Of a DNA stretch of 64,000 bases, positions 53,272 to 62,549 are shown one piece after another. Under the pieces are notes generated by a model, which had not been told where the DNA came from, did no database searches, and saw only the letters and a program-made list of their open reading frames with translations. The stretch is from Drouetiella sp036703255 (GTDB lineage: Bacteria > Cyanobacteriota > Cyanobacteriia > Elainellales > Elainellaceae). Numbering within the stretch: the first letter of the stretch is position 1; every line of letters starts with the position of its first letter. The stretch spans positions 51,500-115,499 of the forward strand of contig DATNPL010000230.1 of assembly GCA_036703255.1 (NCBI GenBank). Direction: 5' to 3'. Made by a program: the position numbers and the translations under genes.

Positions 53272-53574
53272 ATGGCTAAGAAAAGCATGATTGCGCGCGA
53301 GAAAAAGCGCCAAGAGACAGTGGAAAAGTACGCTGAAAAGCGCAACGCTTTGCAAGAGCAGTTTAACAGCGCCGCCTCTCAGCAAGAACGGCTGGCTATC
53401 CACCGTCAAATTCAACAGCTCCCCCGCAATAGTGCGCGAGTTCGGTTGCACAATCGCTGCTGGTTAACAGGTCGTCCTAGAGGCTACTACAGAGATTTTG
53501 GTCTTTCTCGTCACGTCTTGCGAGAAATGGCTCACCAGGGTTTGTTGCCAGGTGTCGTTAAGTCGAGCTGGTAA
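53272..53574 (+). CDS. rpsN: 30S ribosomal protein S14
   Basis: This is a 100-residue zinc-free S14 (no CXXC pairs) with the conserved end NRCWLTGRPRGYYRDFGLSRHVLREMAHQGLLPGVVKSSW in overlapping pieces. It assembles into the 30S head near the decoding region. It stands alone, not in a ribosomal operon, as is usual in cyanobacteria. A TACAAT hexamer at 53228-53233 may be its -10 box. A weak hairpin plus T4 follows at 53650-53683. Confidence 0.96.
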   Translation: MAKKSMIAREKKRQETVEKYAEKRNALQEQFNSAASQQERLAIHRQIQQLPRNSARVRLHNRCWLTGRPRGYYRDFGLSRHVLREMAHQGLLPGVVKSSW

Positions 53575-53649
53575 GCTGCGCTAGCGTTTTGGGTCATTCG
53601 ATCTTTGCTGAAAAAAGTGTAGGCAACTATTGGAAAAATATCGGTGAGG

Positions 53650-53683
53650 GCGATCGTATCTCTACAAAGGTGCGATCGCTTTT
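53650..53683 (+). terminator. Weak candidate terminator after rpsN
   Basis: GCGATCG and CGATCGC form a 7-bp stem with a 16-nt loop, followed by TTTT. The stem is made from two HIP1-like octamers, so the pairing may be coincidental. Confidence 0.35.
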
Positions 53684-53783
53684 GAATGGGTTATTTACCC
53701 ACGCTCCTTAGAGCGGGGTCAAGCGATAGGCCATAGGGCAAATATTGCTGTTCGCTTCTTGAGAGCATTTTTGGGAGGTTCGG

Positions 53784-54161
53784 TTGCAGTTTATTCAGCA
53801 TCCCCTCGAACAGGGACAAGTTTTTCAAAGCCTCGGTGGGCACTTTACTTATCGAGTCGTCGGGCCTTGCTGTCGCCTGTTTGACCGAGAGGAATTGCCC
53901 TGGCCCTGCTGCCGGATTCAATGGCGGAGTAAAGAACCGAGCTGGCGGCGGGTAGGCAAACGATTTGTACTTGACCTCGCTACAAAAAATAGCCCTTCCT
54001 ATTCTGTAGAAGTTCTGGGTCAGGAGTCTTCAGGTCGCGCCTTTGTTGTCACGCTCTATGCCGTGAAACTACCGCAGCCGCTTAAGGAATGGTGGTTCAG
54101 CCAACGACCCCACCAGGCCACTGATTTGCCGCCGATTCGGGTTTCTGCATCTGTGGTTTAG
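53784..54161 (+). CDS. Small unknown cytoplasmic protein (TTG start)
   Basis: I do not recognise this 125-residue protein. It has two CC pairs (PCCRLF and PCCRIQ) about 20 residues apart, which could bind a metal, and a basic middle. There is no signal peptide or membrane helix. I chose the TTG at 53784 because GGGAGG lies five nt upstream (53773-53778), a strong Shine-Dalgarno sequence, and no in-frame ATG is available near it. It lies 209 nt after rpsN. Confidence 0.55.
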   Translation: MQFIQHPLEQGQVFQSLGGHFTYRVVGPCCRLFDREELPWPCCRIQWRSKEPSWRRVGKRFVLDLATKNSPSYSVEVLGQESSGRAFVVTLYAVKLPQPLKEWWFSQRPHQATDLPPIRVSASVV

Positions 54162-54521
54162 GATCTCCACAGAAATAATGGGAAGAACTTTTTTGAGAGA
54201 ACAGCAAGGTCGCCGTCTCAAAAAATATTTCCAAAAATTAATTTATCCGCGATCGACAGCAAAGTTCTATGTTGATTTTGTAGGCAGACCGATGGTCTGG
54301 AAAATTAGCTTGAGGGAATGCTAGAGAATGACAATAGCAAAATGACAAAAACGATCGAGAACCAGCAACCGACCCAGTTCAGGAAATCGTCTCGATATGC
54401 TGTTTAATCTTCTGAAAGGGTAGTGTGCTTTTTGAAACCCTATAAACAGCCGACTTGAGGCACTTCTCTAGGGTCGATCGCTGGAACACTGCGTTTTGGT
54501 TGGCAATGAGGCTGCTTAGCG
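54162..54521. other. Intergenic region upstream of the histidine kinase gene
   Basis: No gene, repeat or recognised regulatory site is supported in these 360 nt. It is AT-rich in its first half. Confidence 0.4.
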
Positions 54522-56420
54522 ATGAGGTTGCGTCAAAAAGCCCTACTAATCGTCGGGACAACGCTAGCAGGGCTAAACCTAGCGCTGTATGCGATCGCTT
54601 CCCATATTTTTGTGGGCAGCTTTCAAGAGGTAGAGCAAGAAAAAACCCGTGAAACGGTTCGGAATTTGGTGGATACGATCGACCAAATTAATCGTCAATT
54701 TAGCGATCGCTTTGCCGATTGGTCAGCCTGGGATGACTCCTATGCCTTTGTCGCAGGGGAAGATCCAGAATTTGAGAAAGTCAATCTCAATGCCGAGTCT
54801 TTGGCCAACATTCGAGTCAATTTGATTCTGTTTATAGACTTGTCTGGGCGTGTGGTTTACGGTACAGGTTTTGATCTAGCCACAAAACGCTTCACACCCG
54901 TTCCATCCACCCTACAGCAATACACAGAGCCAGATAGCGCGCTTTTGCAGCACAGCAGTCCTGACGACAGCCACTACGGCATCATCACGCTTCCGGCAGC
55001 ACCGATGATGGTGGCTGCTCGCCCGATCGTCAACAGCAGTGGCAAAGGTGCAATCCGAGGCACCCTGATTTTGGGACGCTACTTCAATCAGCAGGAGATG
55101 AATAGCTTTCCAGAAATACAGCGGTTTTCCATTACCCTCTTGCCGCTGGATGCGGCTCCGCTACCCACAGATTTTCAGGCGATGCGATCGCAACTTTCTT
55201 TGCAGCAGCCTGTTGCCATTCACCCGCTCAGTGAAAAAGCGATCGCTGGGTACACAACGATGCCAGATATCCAGGGCAAGCCTGCCTTAATGTTGCGCAT
55301 CAATTCTCCCAGAACAATCTACCAGCAGGGGCAAACCGCAGTTCGCTACCTATCCTGGTCGATTTTGGCGGCAGACATCGGCTTTGGCATTATCACGGTG
55401 ATTTGGCTCGAAAGACTAGTGCTGTCGCGTTTGACTAAGCTGAGCAGCGAAGTTAGTCAAGTTGATATTCAATCAGGGCTATCTGCCAGGGTGTCAGCAG
55501 TTGGACGAGATGAGCTAGCGGGTCTGGGGGTTGCCATCAACCAGATGCTGGAAAAGCTAGAAGCTTATGAGCGCGATCGCGAAAAAGATGCCTGCTCTCT
55601 TCAACGAGCCAAAGAAGCCGCAGAAGCCGCCAATAAATCTAAAAGTCAGTTTTTGGCAAACATGAGCCACGAGCTACGCACACCGCTCAACGCCATCATT
55701 GGCTACAGCGAAATGCTTTTAGAAGAAGCTAACGATACAGGCAAACCAGAGCTAGCCGAAGATCTTTGCCGCATTCACGGCTCAGGGCGGCATTTATTAG
55801 GGCTGATTAACGATATTCTCGATCTCTCAAAAATCGAAGCCGATCGCATGACCTTCAGCCCAGAAACCTTTGATATTTACGTGCTGATTCAGGAAATCAC
55901 GACGACGATCCGCCCGCTGGTTCAAAAAAACGACAACCTCTTGAAAGTTGAGTGTTCATCAGAGCTGGGTACTATGCACAGCGACATGATCAAAGTTCGT
56001 CAGTGCCTACTCAATCTGCTCAGTAATGCCTGTAAATTTACCCACCAGGGAACCATCACGGTTACGGTAAACCGGAGCACGCAAGAACTAGAGAAAGAGC
56101 TGATCACCTTTCAAGTCACTGACACGGGCATCGGCATGACTCAAGAACATCTTGAAAAACTGTTCAAGCCCTTTACTCAGGCCGACGCTTCTACAACACG
56201 CAAATATGGCGGCACGGGGCTAGGTCTGGCAATTACGCGCAAACTCTGCGAACGCATGGGAGGTATTGTGACGGTTGATAGCGCGATCGACCAAGGCTCA
56301 ACTTTTACCATCTATTTGCCCATTACGCTGCCTGAACCCAACGGAGCGATCGTAGAAGCGCAATTGCCTCTCCCAAAAAAAATCATGGACGGGTTAAGCA
56401 ATGCCGACCATCGAATGTGA
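54522..56420 (+). CDS. CHASE4-domain sensor histidine kinase
   Basis: The 632-residue membrane kinase begins with a transmembrane helix (about 8-28). A periplasmic CHASE4 sensor follows (DWSAWDDSYAFVAGED; about 35-250), then a second helix (about 275-298), HAMP (about 300-350), HisKA with phospho-accepting His383 in MSHELRTPLNAIIGYSEM, and HATPase. In the HATPase domain are N box NLLSNACKFT, G1 DTGIGM and G2 GGTGLGLAI. No receiver domain is fused and no response regulator gene is adjacent, so its partner is elsewhere. CHASE4 ligands are unknown. Confidence 0.9.
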   Translation: MRLRQKALLIVGTTLAGLNLALYAIASHIFVGSFQEVEQEKTRETVRNLVDTIDQINRQFSDRFADWSAWDDSYAFVAGEDPEFEKVNLNAESLANIRVNLILFIDLSGRVVYGTGFDLATKRFTPVPSTLQQYTEPDSALLQHSSPDDSHYGIITLPAAPMMVAARPIVNSSGKGAIRGTLILGRYFNQQEMNSFPEIQRFSITLLPLDAAPLPTDFQAMRSQLSLQQPVAIHPLSEKAIAGYTTMPDIQGKPALMLRINSPRTIYQQGQTAVRYLSWSILAADIGFGIITVIWLERLVLSRLTKLSSEVSQVDIQSGLSARVSAVGRDELAGLGVAINQMLEKLEAYERDREKDACSLQRAKEAAEAANKSKSQFLANMSHELRTPLNAIIGYSEMLLEEANDTGKPELAEDLCRIHGSGRHLLGLINDILDLSKIEADRMTFSPETFDIYVLIQEITTTIRPLVQKNDNLLKVECSSELGTMHSDMIKVRQCLLNLLSNACKFTHQGTITVTVNRSTQELEKELITFQVTDTGIGMTQEHLEKLFKPFTQADASTTRKYGGTGLGLAITRKLCERMGGIVTVDSAIDQGSTFTIYLPITLPEPNGAIVEAQLPLPKKIMDGLSNADHRM

Positions 56421-56916
56421 AGATCTGATGAATGTTAATTTTCCCACCTATTGCAGTAAATTTACGGTGCTATGGTAGTAGAGCAGATTGATGGTCTAGC
56501 AAGGCTAAAAGTCCGGTATCTCTGTAGTAGTGTTCATGATGTTCAAGCCAAGTTTTATCAAACTCATCATTCTGGCTCGCATTCATCAACCACTGTTGAA
56601 TGGCGTTCCCTTGCTTACCTCTCAGCGGGTTTTGCAGAACGTCTTCGCTGTCAGAATTCCAGGCGGACTTACTCCACCATAGGCTTATCGCTTCAATTCT
56701 CTTGCCTATGCTCTGGAAGTCAAGCACCTTGCTTTTCCTTGAGCGGTCTTTATGTCTGATCTCTAGAACGAAACTTCTGTGATGGCGCAGCCTATCGCAG
56801 CGCATGTTGCAACACTAGGGTTTGAGCCAAAAGACGAAAAATTTTGTACAGCAGCCTGGAGTTATACCTCCAATCCGCTTCCCCATAACCCAGTTTGAAA
56901 ACAGAGTAAAAATGCA
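56421..56916. other. Gene-free interval between the kinase and acyltransferase genes
   Basis: A minus-strand frame of 111 codons (56470-56805) is open but lacks a ribosome-binding site or recognisable motif; it is left as unproven. No clear repeat or terminator was found in these 496 nt. Confidence 0.4.
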
Positions 56917-57666
56917 ATGAATTCAACGTATTCCGTTGGCGGCTGGCTTTTCCGGTCGGAGCTTCAAGTTGCTCATTTGCTCAGATGGATTCCAGGTCTA
57001 CCCGGAATCTGGCTCCGCTCACTTGTCTACAGCAATTTGTTTAAGCGAATGGGCGATCGCATTCAAATTATGACAGGCGGCCAATTTAGCGGCGTTCGCC
57101 GGATTGAAATGGGTCATTTTGTCAAAATCGATCGCAACGTTAAGATCAATGCTCCAACGGGCACCTCAATGCATCTGGGCGATCACGTTCGCTTAGGAGA
57201 GGGTGCGCTCTTGAGCGGAGGTGAGAAAAGCAGCAGTATCGTGCTGGGTCAATCGGTTGAGGTTGAGAAAGGCACTGAAATTAAAGTCAAGACAGGTCGC
57301 ATTGAGGTAGGGCACTCTACCTATATCGGCGCTCAATGCAGCATTACAAGTGCAGAAGGCATCAAAATTGGCAAAAATTGTCACATTGGCGATCGCTCCA
57401 TTCTCCGAGCAAATCAACTTAATTTGACAGAATTGCTGCCTTTGGCTCAATTGAAGCAGCCGATGAGATGCGGAATTGTGATTGAAGATGACTGTTGGAT
57501 TGGCGGGGGCGTCAGCGTCTTAAATGGCGTGACGATCGGACAGGGCAGCGTTATTAGTGACGATTCGGTTATTGTCGATAGTGTCCCTGCTTTCTCGATC
57601 GCTATGGGAGCGCCTGCCAGAATACTCAAGGGTGTGCTGAAGGAGCAGGAAGGGTTTCATTGCTAA
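56917..57666 (+). CDS. Hexapeptide-repeat acyltransferase (left-handed beta-helix)
   Basis: The 249-residue protein has about 45 N-terminal residues, then isoleucine-patch hexapeptides (for example GDHVRLGEGALLSGG, IGQGSVISDDSVIVDS) forming a left-handed beta-helix. It ends with the typical cap AFSIAMGAPARILKG. Members transfer acetyl groups from acetyl-CoA to sugars or related compounds; the acceptor is unknown. The motif EDDCWIGGGVSVLNGVTIG resembles serine- and galactoside-acetyltransferases. It lies alone on the plus strand. Confidence 0.82.
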   Translation: MNSTYSVGGWLFRSELQVAHLLRWIPGLPGIWLRSLVYSNLFKRMGDRIQIMTGGQFSGVRRIEMGHFVKIDRNVKINAPTGTSMHLGDHVRLGEGALLSGGEKSSSIVLGQSVEVEKGTEIKVKTGRIEVGHSTYIGAQCSITSAEGIKIGKNCHIGDRSILRANQLNLTELLPLAQLKQPMRCGIVIEDDCWIGGGVSVLNGVTIGQGSVISDDSVIVDSVPAFSIAMGAPARILKGVLKEQEGFHC

Positions 57667-58089
57667 ATTTTTTGCTCTATGTTCTCACGGTATGCAGCTA
57701 TTTTGATCCATTGCAGGACAGCGATGGATCTGCTGAACCTGTCCGTACAGTCTGCTGATTTATTCAGAAAGGTTGTTTGGCTAGGCTACGCCTCTTGAGT
57801 CATATCCTTAGGATCGATCTCGGCAATTTATCTTGTGATCCCCTAAGAAGGTAAGAGCCATGCCCAGAAAGCATTTAGGCAGAATGGATGGTGGAAATAG
57901 CTGGAACTTTTGAGAAGCGCGATCGTCTACCTAGTGTTCTACCCAGTAATGTTAGACAGGTTTAGAGCAAACGTAACCCTCGCGTCTGCTCAGCCAAAAA
58001 CCGTAGTTCAGACTCAGGTATGTCAGCCCTCCAGCTAACCAGCAGCCACAGATAGCCTTATAGATCGGATCAACCGAGAGGATTTTGAT
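57667..58089. other. Intergenic region upstream of the COP23 gene
   Basis: No gene is supported in these 423 nt. The only structure noted is a short palindrome AGGC-TAC-GCCT at about 57780-57792, whose minus strand again reads C-GTA-G. Confidence 0.4.
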
Positions 58090-58821
58090 ATGTCACAACA
58101 ATTAAGACATCCTTTTTCGCGCCAGACAGAAGCTCAGAGAAAAGCTCAGAAAAACACCCAACGCAGATTTCGCCGCAGTCTGACGATCGCCTTGCCGTTG
58201 CTCCTCAGTGCCGGAGCGCTGATCGATGCTGGAGCTGGATTGGCACAATCTGAGCCAGGAACTTCTAGCACAGCCGATAGCAGCGCCCGGTTTACCTGTG
58301 AGCTAAGCAACGGTGAATATACCGTGATGTATCGTCCTCAAAGCCAGCCCAGCCAAAGTTATGCTTGGGCACAACCCGGCGAACTAGGCGGAGGCTGGAC
58401 ACCTGAGCGGCGCTGTGCTGAGATTGGACGACGGCTGGAATTCTATCGCCCCGATGGTCTGCTAGAAATGCGAACGGCGATCGAAAATGGTTACAACACC
58501 ATCTGCGTCACGACTGAGCAAGTTTCTTCTTGCCGCATTGTGCTGACGGTGCCGCCGGGACAAGACCCCATCGCCACCCGCGATCGCGTATTTTCAAATT
58601 TGACGGTGGCCGACAGCGGCGAACAAACTAACGCCGTTAACACCTTTTCGGGCGACAACGGGGGTGGTCTGATTAATCGTATTGGACAAGCGATCGGCGT
58701 TGACCTATCCTCTTTATCGGGTCGTCAGCGCGGCGCGGCTTCTGGTAGCTCATCTGATACCATCAACCTCCGTCCCTTCCTAGATACTGCGGATGGCGGC
58801 ACTGGCTCAAGGCTGAGATAA
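58090..58821 (+). CDS. COP23 domain-containing exported protein
   Basis: The 243-residue protein has a basic N-terminus, a hydrophobic export segment (about 32-53) and a COP23-type domain starting FTCELSNGEYTVMYRP. Four cysteines (in FTCEL, RRCAE, NTICV and SSCRI) probably form two disulfides. COP23 is known as a circadian-oscillating membrane protein in a unicellular cyanobacterium; its function is unknown. The Ser/Gly-rich C-terminus looks disordered. GAGAGGA eight nt upstream supports the ATG. Hairpin copy 3 lies 24 nt after the stop. Confidence 0.83.
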   Translation: MSQQLRHPFSRQTEAQRKAQKNTQRRFRRSLTIALPLLLSAGALIDAGAGLAQSEPGTSSTADSSARFTCELSNGEYTVMYRPQSQPSQSYAWAQPGELGGGWTPERRCAEIGRRLEFYRPDGLLEMRTAIENGYNTICVTTEQVSSCRIVLTVPPGQDPIATRDRVFSNLTVADSGEQTNAVNTFSGDNGGGLINRIGQAIGVDLSSLSGRQRGAASGSSSDTINLRPFLDTADGGTGSRLR

Positions 58822-58845
58822 AGCCTCTTAAATAAAACTCAATGG

Positions 58846-58884
58846 TTTTTGGAAGTGCCGCGCGAAGTGCGGCACTTCCAAAAA
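58846..58884. repeat. Long perfect hairpin element with C-GAA-G apex (copy 3)
   Basis: Arms of 16 bp (58846-58861 and 58869-58884) are exactly complementary. The apex CGC-GAA-GTG extends the stem by one G-T wobble and one C-G pair. It lies 24 nt after the COP23 stop. Confidence 0.8.
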
Positions 58885-59086
58885 GTTGCAGGTGCAAAAA
58901 TTCTTGTTCAAACCTGAGGACTTCCCTACACTCCTCATCATTTCATCAAACATTGCATGAACTATATAAAGGGACTTCCAAACGTGGTAGTATCCCTCTT
59001 GCCTCGTCAATAATCAGGGCTATGGTAGTTGCAACTATCGTAGATAGACCTATCGTAGACAGCCCCTCTTCTGCGCGTAAACTCTC

Positions 59087-60871
59087 ATGCAACCACAGCA
59101 TTTTCTCCACCGAACTAAAATTGTTGCCACGATCGGCCCTGCTACCAGTAGCCCGGAAGTGCTGAAAGAGCTAATTGAAGCGGGAGCTACCACTCTACGA
59201 CTTAACTTCTCTCACGGAACCCATGAAGATCACCAGCGCAGTATTCGGTTAATTCGCCAAATTTCTTTTGAGCTAAACCAGCCTGTCGGCATCTTGCAAG
59301 ATTTACAGGGGCCTAAGATTCGGTTAGGGCGATTTGAGCATGGGCCAATTACTTTGCAAAAGGGCGATCCCTTCATCCTCACCAGCCACAAAATTCCTGG
59401 CACACAGCACAAAAGCTCTGTTACCTACGAACCGCTAGCTGATGAAGTGCCCGCAGGCTCATGCATCATGTTGGATGATGGTCGCGTAGAAATGCAGGTT
59501 GAGAAAGTAGACCCGGTAGCGCGCGAACTGCACTGTCGAGTTACCGTCGGCGGGGTGCTGTCCAACAACAAAGGGGTCAACTTTCCAGGCGTTTATCTTT
59601 CTATTCGAGCTTTGACTGACAAAGACCGAGAAGATTTGATGTTTGGGCTAGATCAAGGCGTAGATTGGGTTGCCCTCAGCTTTGTTCGCAACCCTCAAGA
59701 TGTCTTAGAGATTAAAGAACTCATTGCTAGCGCTGGCAAAAACGTGCCCGTGATCGCCAAGATCGAGAAACATGAGGCGATCGAGCAAATGGAGGCGGTG
59801 CTTTCCCTTTGTGATGGCGTGATGGTGGCCAGGGGTGATTTGGGCGTAGAGCTACCTGCCGAAGATGTGCCTGTTTTGCAGAAGCGGCTAATCAAAACCG
59901 CCAATCGGTTAGGCATTCCGGTGATTACGGCGACGCAAATGCTAGACAGCATGGTGAGCAATCCGCGCCCGACCAGAGCTGAGATCTCAGATGTGGCAAA
60001 CGCGATTTTAGATGGCACGGATGCCGTGATGTTGTCTAATGAAACGGCCGTCGGCAGCTTCCCCATCATGGCCGTTGAAACTATGGCGCGGATTGCCATG
60101 CGAATTGAGCAAGAGCAGTACCCTCGCCCCTCAGAAACCGGATCAGGGCGATCGATCCCCAATTCCATTAGCCAAGCCGTCAGTCGTATTGCCGAGCAGC
60201 TCCACGCCGCTGCCATCATGACCTTGACAAAAACGGGGGCAACTGCCCGTAATGTCTCAAAGTTCCGCCCCAACAAGCCGATTTTGGCCATCACCCCTCA
60301 TGTGGATGTGGCGCGCCAATTGCAGCTTGTGTGGGGAGTGCGTCCGCTTCTTGTGCTGGATTTGCCCTCTACAGGACAAACTTTTCAGGCGGCCATGAAT
60401 GTGGCTCAAGAGAAAGGGCTGCTGCAACAAGGAGACCTGGTGGTGATGACGGCCGGAACGCTTCAGGGCGTTGCCGGGTCTACAGACTTAATTAAAGTGG
60501 ATGTCGTAACAGCCGTCTTAGGCAAGGGCGTGGGGATTGGTCAAGGCACCGTGAGCGGTCGCGCCCGCGTCACCCGCAACAGCCGTGAATTGGGAAATTT
60601 CAATCCTGGAGAAATTCTCGTTGTCTCCAAAACCAGCGTTGATTATGTCGAAGCCATCAAGAAGGCTGCTGGTGTAGTTACTGAGGAAGATAGCCTGACC
60701 AGCCATGCGGCTGTTATTGGGCTACGGCTGGGGGTACCCGTCATTGTGGGCGTCAAGCACGCAACCGAGATTATCCGAGATGGGGGAATTGTCACTCTCG
60801 ATATGCAGCGGGGCTGGGTCTATTCTGGTACGACAAACAGTGCCCAGACCGATTTAGCGCTGATGGTTTAA
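59087..60871 (+). CDS. pyk: Pyruvate kinase with C-terminal PEP-utilising domain
   Basis: Pyruvate kinase makes pyruvate and ATP from PEP and ADP in glycolysis. The 594-residue protein has the TIM barrel with MSNET-type K+/substrate motif DAVMLSNETAVG, the AKIEKHEAIEQMEAV stretch with catalytic Lys, and the TATQMLDSM loop. After about residue 480 it carries the extra swivelling phosphohistidine-type domain (GQGTVSGRARV, then EEDSLTSHAAVIG). This makes it the longer Pyk2 form known from cyanobacteria and Bacillus. A TATATAA stretch at about 58968-58974 may be its -10 region. Confidence 0.95.
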   Translation: MQPQHFLHRTKIVATIGPATSSPEVLKELIEAGATTLRLNFSHGTHEDHQRSIRLIRQISFELNQPVGILQDLQGPKIRLGRFEHGPITLQKGDPFILTSHKIPGTQHKSSVTYEPLADEVPAGSCIMLDDGRVEMQVEKVDPVARELHCRVTVGGVLSNNKGVNFPGVYLSIRALTDKDREDLMFGLDQGVDWVALSFVRNPQDVLEIKELIASAGKNVPVIAKIEKHEAIEQMEAVLSLCDGVMVARGDLGVELPAEDVPVLQKRLIKTANRLGIPVITATQMLDSMVSNPRPTRAEISDVANAILDGTDAVMLSNETAVGSFPIMAVETMARIAMRIEQEQYPRPSETGSGRSIPNSISQAVSRIAEQLHAAAIMTLTKTGATARNVSKFRPNKPILAITPHVDVARQLQLVWGVRPLLVLDLPSTGQTFQAAMNVAQEKGLLQQGDLVVMTAGTLQGVAGSTDLIKVDVVTAVLGKGVGIGQGTVSGRARVTRNSRELGNFNPGEILVVSKTSVDYVEAIKKAAGVVTEEDSLTSHAAVIGLRLGVPVIVGVKHATEIIRDGGIVTLDMQRGWVYSGTTNSAQTDLALMV

Positions 60872-60900
60872 GCTTCAGCAGGGCTGATTTTAGGAGTGAT

Positions 60901-60937
60901 TTTTGTGAGAGGGTTGCGGCGTCACCCTTTCACAAAA
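60901..60937 (+). terminator. Hairpin after the pyruvate kinase gene
   Basis: Arms TTTTGTGAGAGGGT and ACCCTTTCACAAAA pair over 14 bp with one G-T wobble and a 9-nt loop, 29 nt after the stop. T4 and A4 lie inside the stem ends, so it is hairpin-like without a free U-tract. Confidence 0.6.
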
Positions 60938-61054
60938 GATTTGTCCGAGCAATGGCTTAAGCTATATCCGGCGATGGGAGTGATAGCGATCGCATTCCCA
61001 AAAAATAGGCGACAGACCAGAACTTAACAGCAAAAATCTGTCATGATTTAAACC

Positions 61055-61879
61055 ATGATTAGCTTTTTGTTTGCCTTAGTGATCGCCTTTTTCGCCTGGA
61101 TGGGTGGCAATTTGTCTGCCCATGCCGCTTTTGCCTTGCCCAACCAGAGCCAAACTCAGGTTTCTGATCCTGCATCCCTTTCTCTAGAGGAGTTAAGAGC
61201 TAAAGCCTTTGCCGCCACCAACGTAGGCGACTTCTCCACGGCTGAGCATTACTGGACAGAGCTGCTTAAGCAATTGCCTGAGGAGCCTGCCATTTGGAGC
61301 AATCGCGGCAACGCTAGAGTGAGCCAAAATAAGCTAGAGGACGCGATCGCTGACTACGATCGCGCCATCGCCATCGCCCCAGATGCACCTGATCCCTATC
61401 TCAATCGCGGCACGGCGTTGGAGGGGTTGGGGCGTTGGGATGCGGCCATTGCGGACTACAATCGCGTTTTAGAGCTTGATCCGCAAGATCCAGCCGCCTT
61501 CAATAACCGGGGCAATGCCGAAGCTGGATTGGGTCAATGGGATCAGGCGATCGCCGACTACCGAAAAGCGGCTGACATGGCACCCGAATTTGCTTTTGCG
61601 CGTGCAAATTATGCGCTGGCGCTCTATCAAGTTGGGCAAGTTCCTGAAGCCGTTCGCACAATGAAAAATTTAGTCCGTAAATATCCTCAATTTGCCGATA
61701 TGCGGGCTGCCTTGACGGCTGCGTTGTGGGTCAGCGGCAATCGGGGTGAGGCAGAGAGCAATTGGGTGGCTGCTGTGGGGTTAGATCGGCGTTACAAAGA
61801 TCTAGATTGGGTAGCTCATACGCGCCGCTGGACGCCAGCTATGGTGACAGCGCTAGAAAAATTCTTGAAGCTGCAATAG
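61055..61879 (+). CDS. Exported tetratricopeptide repeat protein
   Basis: The 274-residue protein has a signal peptide (about 1-26, ending AHA) and at least four TPR units from about residue 78 to 190. Two of these units are the near-identical repeats LEDAIADYDRAIAIAPDAPD and WDAAIADYNRVLELDPQDPA. The C-terminal 70 residues are helical and end in a domain typical of cyanobacterial lumenal or periplasmic TPR proteins. TPRs mediate protein contacts, so it may be an assembly factor. No operon partner is seen. Confidence 0.82.
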   Translation: MISFLFALVIAFFAWMGGNLSAHAAFALPNQSQTQVSDPASLSLEELRAKAFAATNVGDFSTAEHYWTELLKQLPEEPAIWSNRGNARVSQNKLEDAIADYDRAIAIAPDAPDPYLNRGTALEGLGRWDAAIADYNRVLELDPQDPAAFNNRGNAEAGLGQWDQAIADYRKAADMAPEFAFARANYALALYQVGQVPEAVRTMKNLVRKYPQFADMRAALTAALWVSGNRGEAESNWVAAVGLDRRYKDLDWVAHTRRWTPAMVTALEKFLKLQ

Positions 61880-62025
61880 CTTTGTCCCCAGGCTGCTTAA
61901 AAATAGGGCAAGCCCCATCTCAATTTAGCCGTGAGATAATAATTGTTGAGTGTTCCGTAGAACTTGTAAATTTAGCCATTGCAGATTGGTAAGATAAATA
62001 CCTTAGAATCGCGCAGGCTAAAGGA

Positions 62026-62271
62026 ATGCAAGCCCAGTTCACTACTCTTTATTTCACGATCGCTTTAGTTGTTTTCTGTATTTTATTGACTGCATTTTGG
62101 TTCGATCGCTCCACCCCCAAAACCGATAAAGTCTCTTGGGCGCTCGTCTTTTTGGGCGCAGCATTTTGGTTTGTAGTGCTGCCCCTCTCAGGGATAGAAA
62201 TCAGTCGTAAATTCTTAAAAATCAAGTCGCCTACTCCCAATCGCAGTAAATCTAATAGCCACGCGAGCTAG
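62026..62271 (+). CDS. Small two-helix membrane protein of unknown function
   Basis: The 81-residue protein has two hydrophobic helices (about 8-25 and 40-56) and a basic, serine-rich cytoplasmic tail. It is a compact cyanobacterial-type membrane protein with no recognised domain. It lies 146 nt after the TPR gene on the same strand. Confidence 0.7.
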   Translation: MQAQFTTLYFTIALVVFCILLTAFWFDRSTPKTDKVSWALVFLGAAFWFVVLPLSGIEISRKFLKIKSPTPNRSKSNSHAS

Positions 62272-62549
62272 CTGACAGCCTTGGTTTGAGGGTTCTTGGT
62301 AATTATACGGGACTTCACGGAGAATTCATGTCGTGCTTCTCAATGTCTACTTATTATTGTAGTGAGCTACTCACAATAACCCGTTGAGCGAGTAGTAGCA
62401 TTGCTGAGACATTGCCTGAAATATCGTCCATGAAAACCGCCTATCCCACCCCGACTAAGTTGCAATCCAGACTATCCCAGCCCTGCATACCCTATTGGGT
62501 GAGTTCTCTAGGTCTTGAGTGGCTATACCAAATGCTGCTCAGAGTTGAG

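Noticed and set aside
56470..56805. Minus-strand frame of 111 codons
   Set aside because: No Shine-Dalgarno sequence, no motif, and an equally long plus-strand frame overlaps it. It could still be a real small gene, but I cannot support it.
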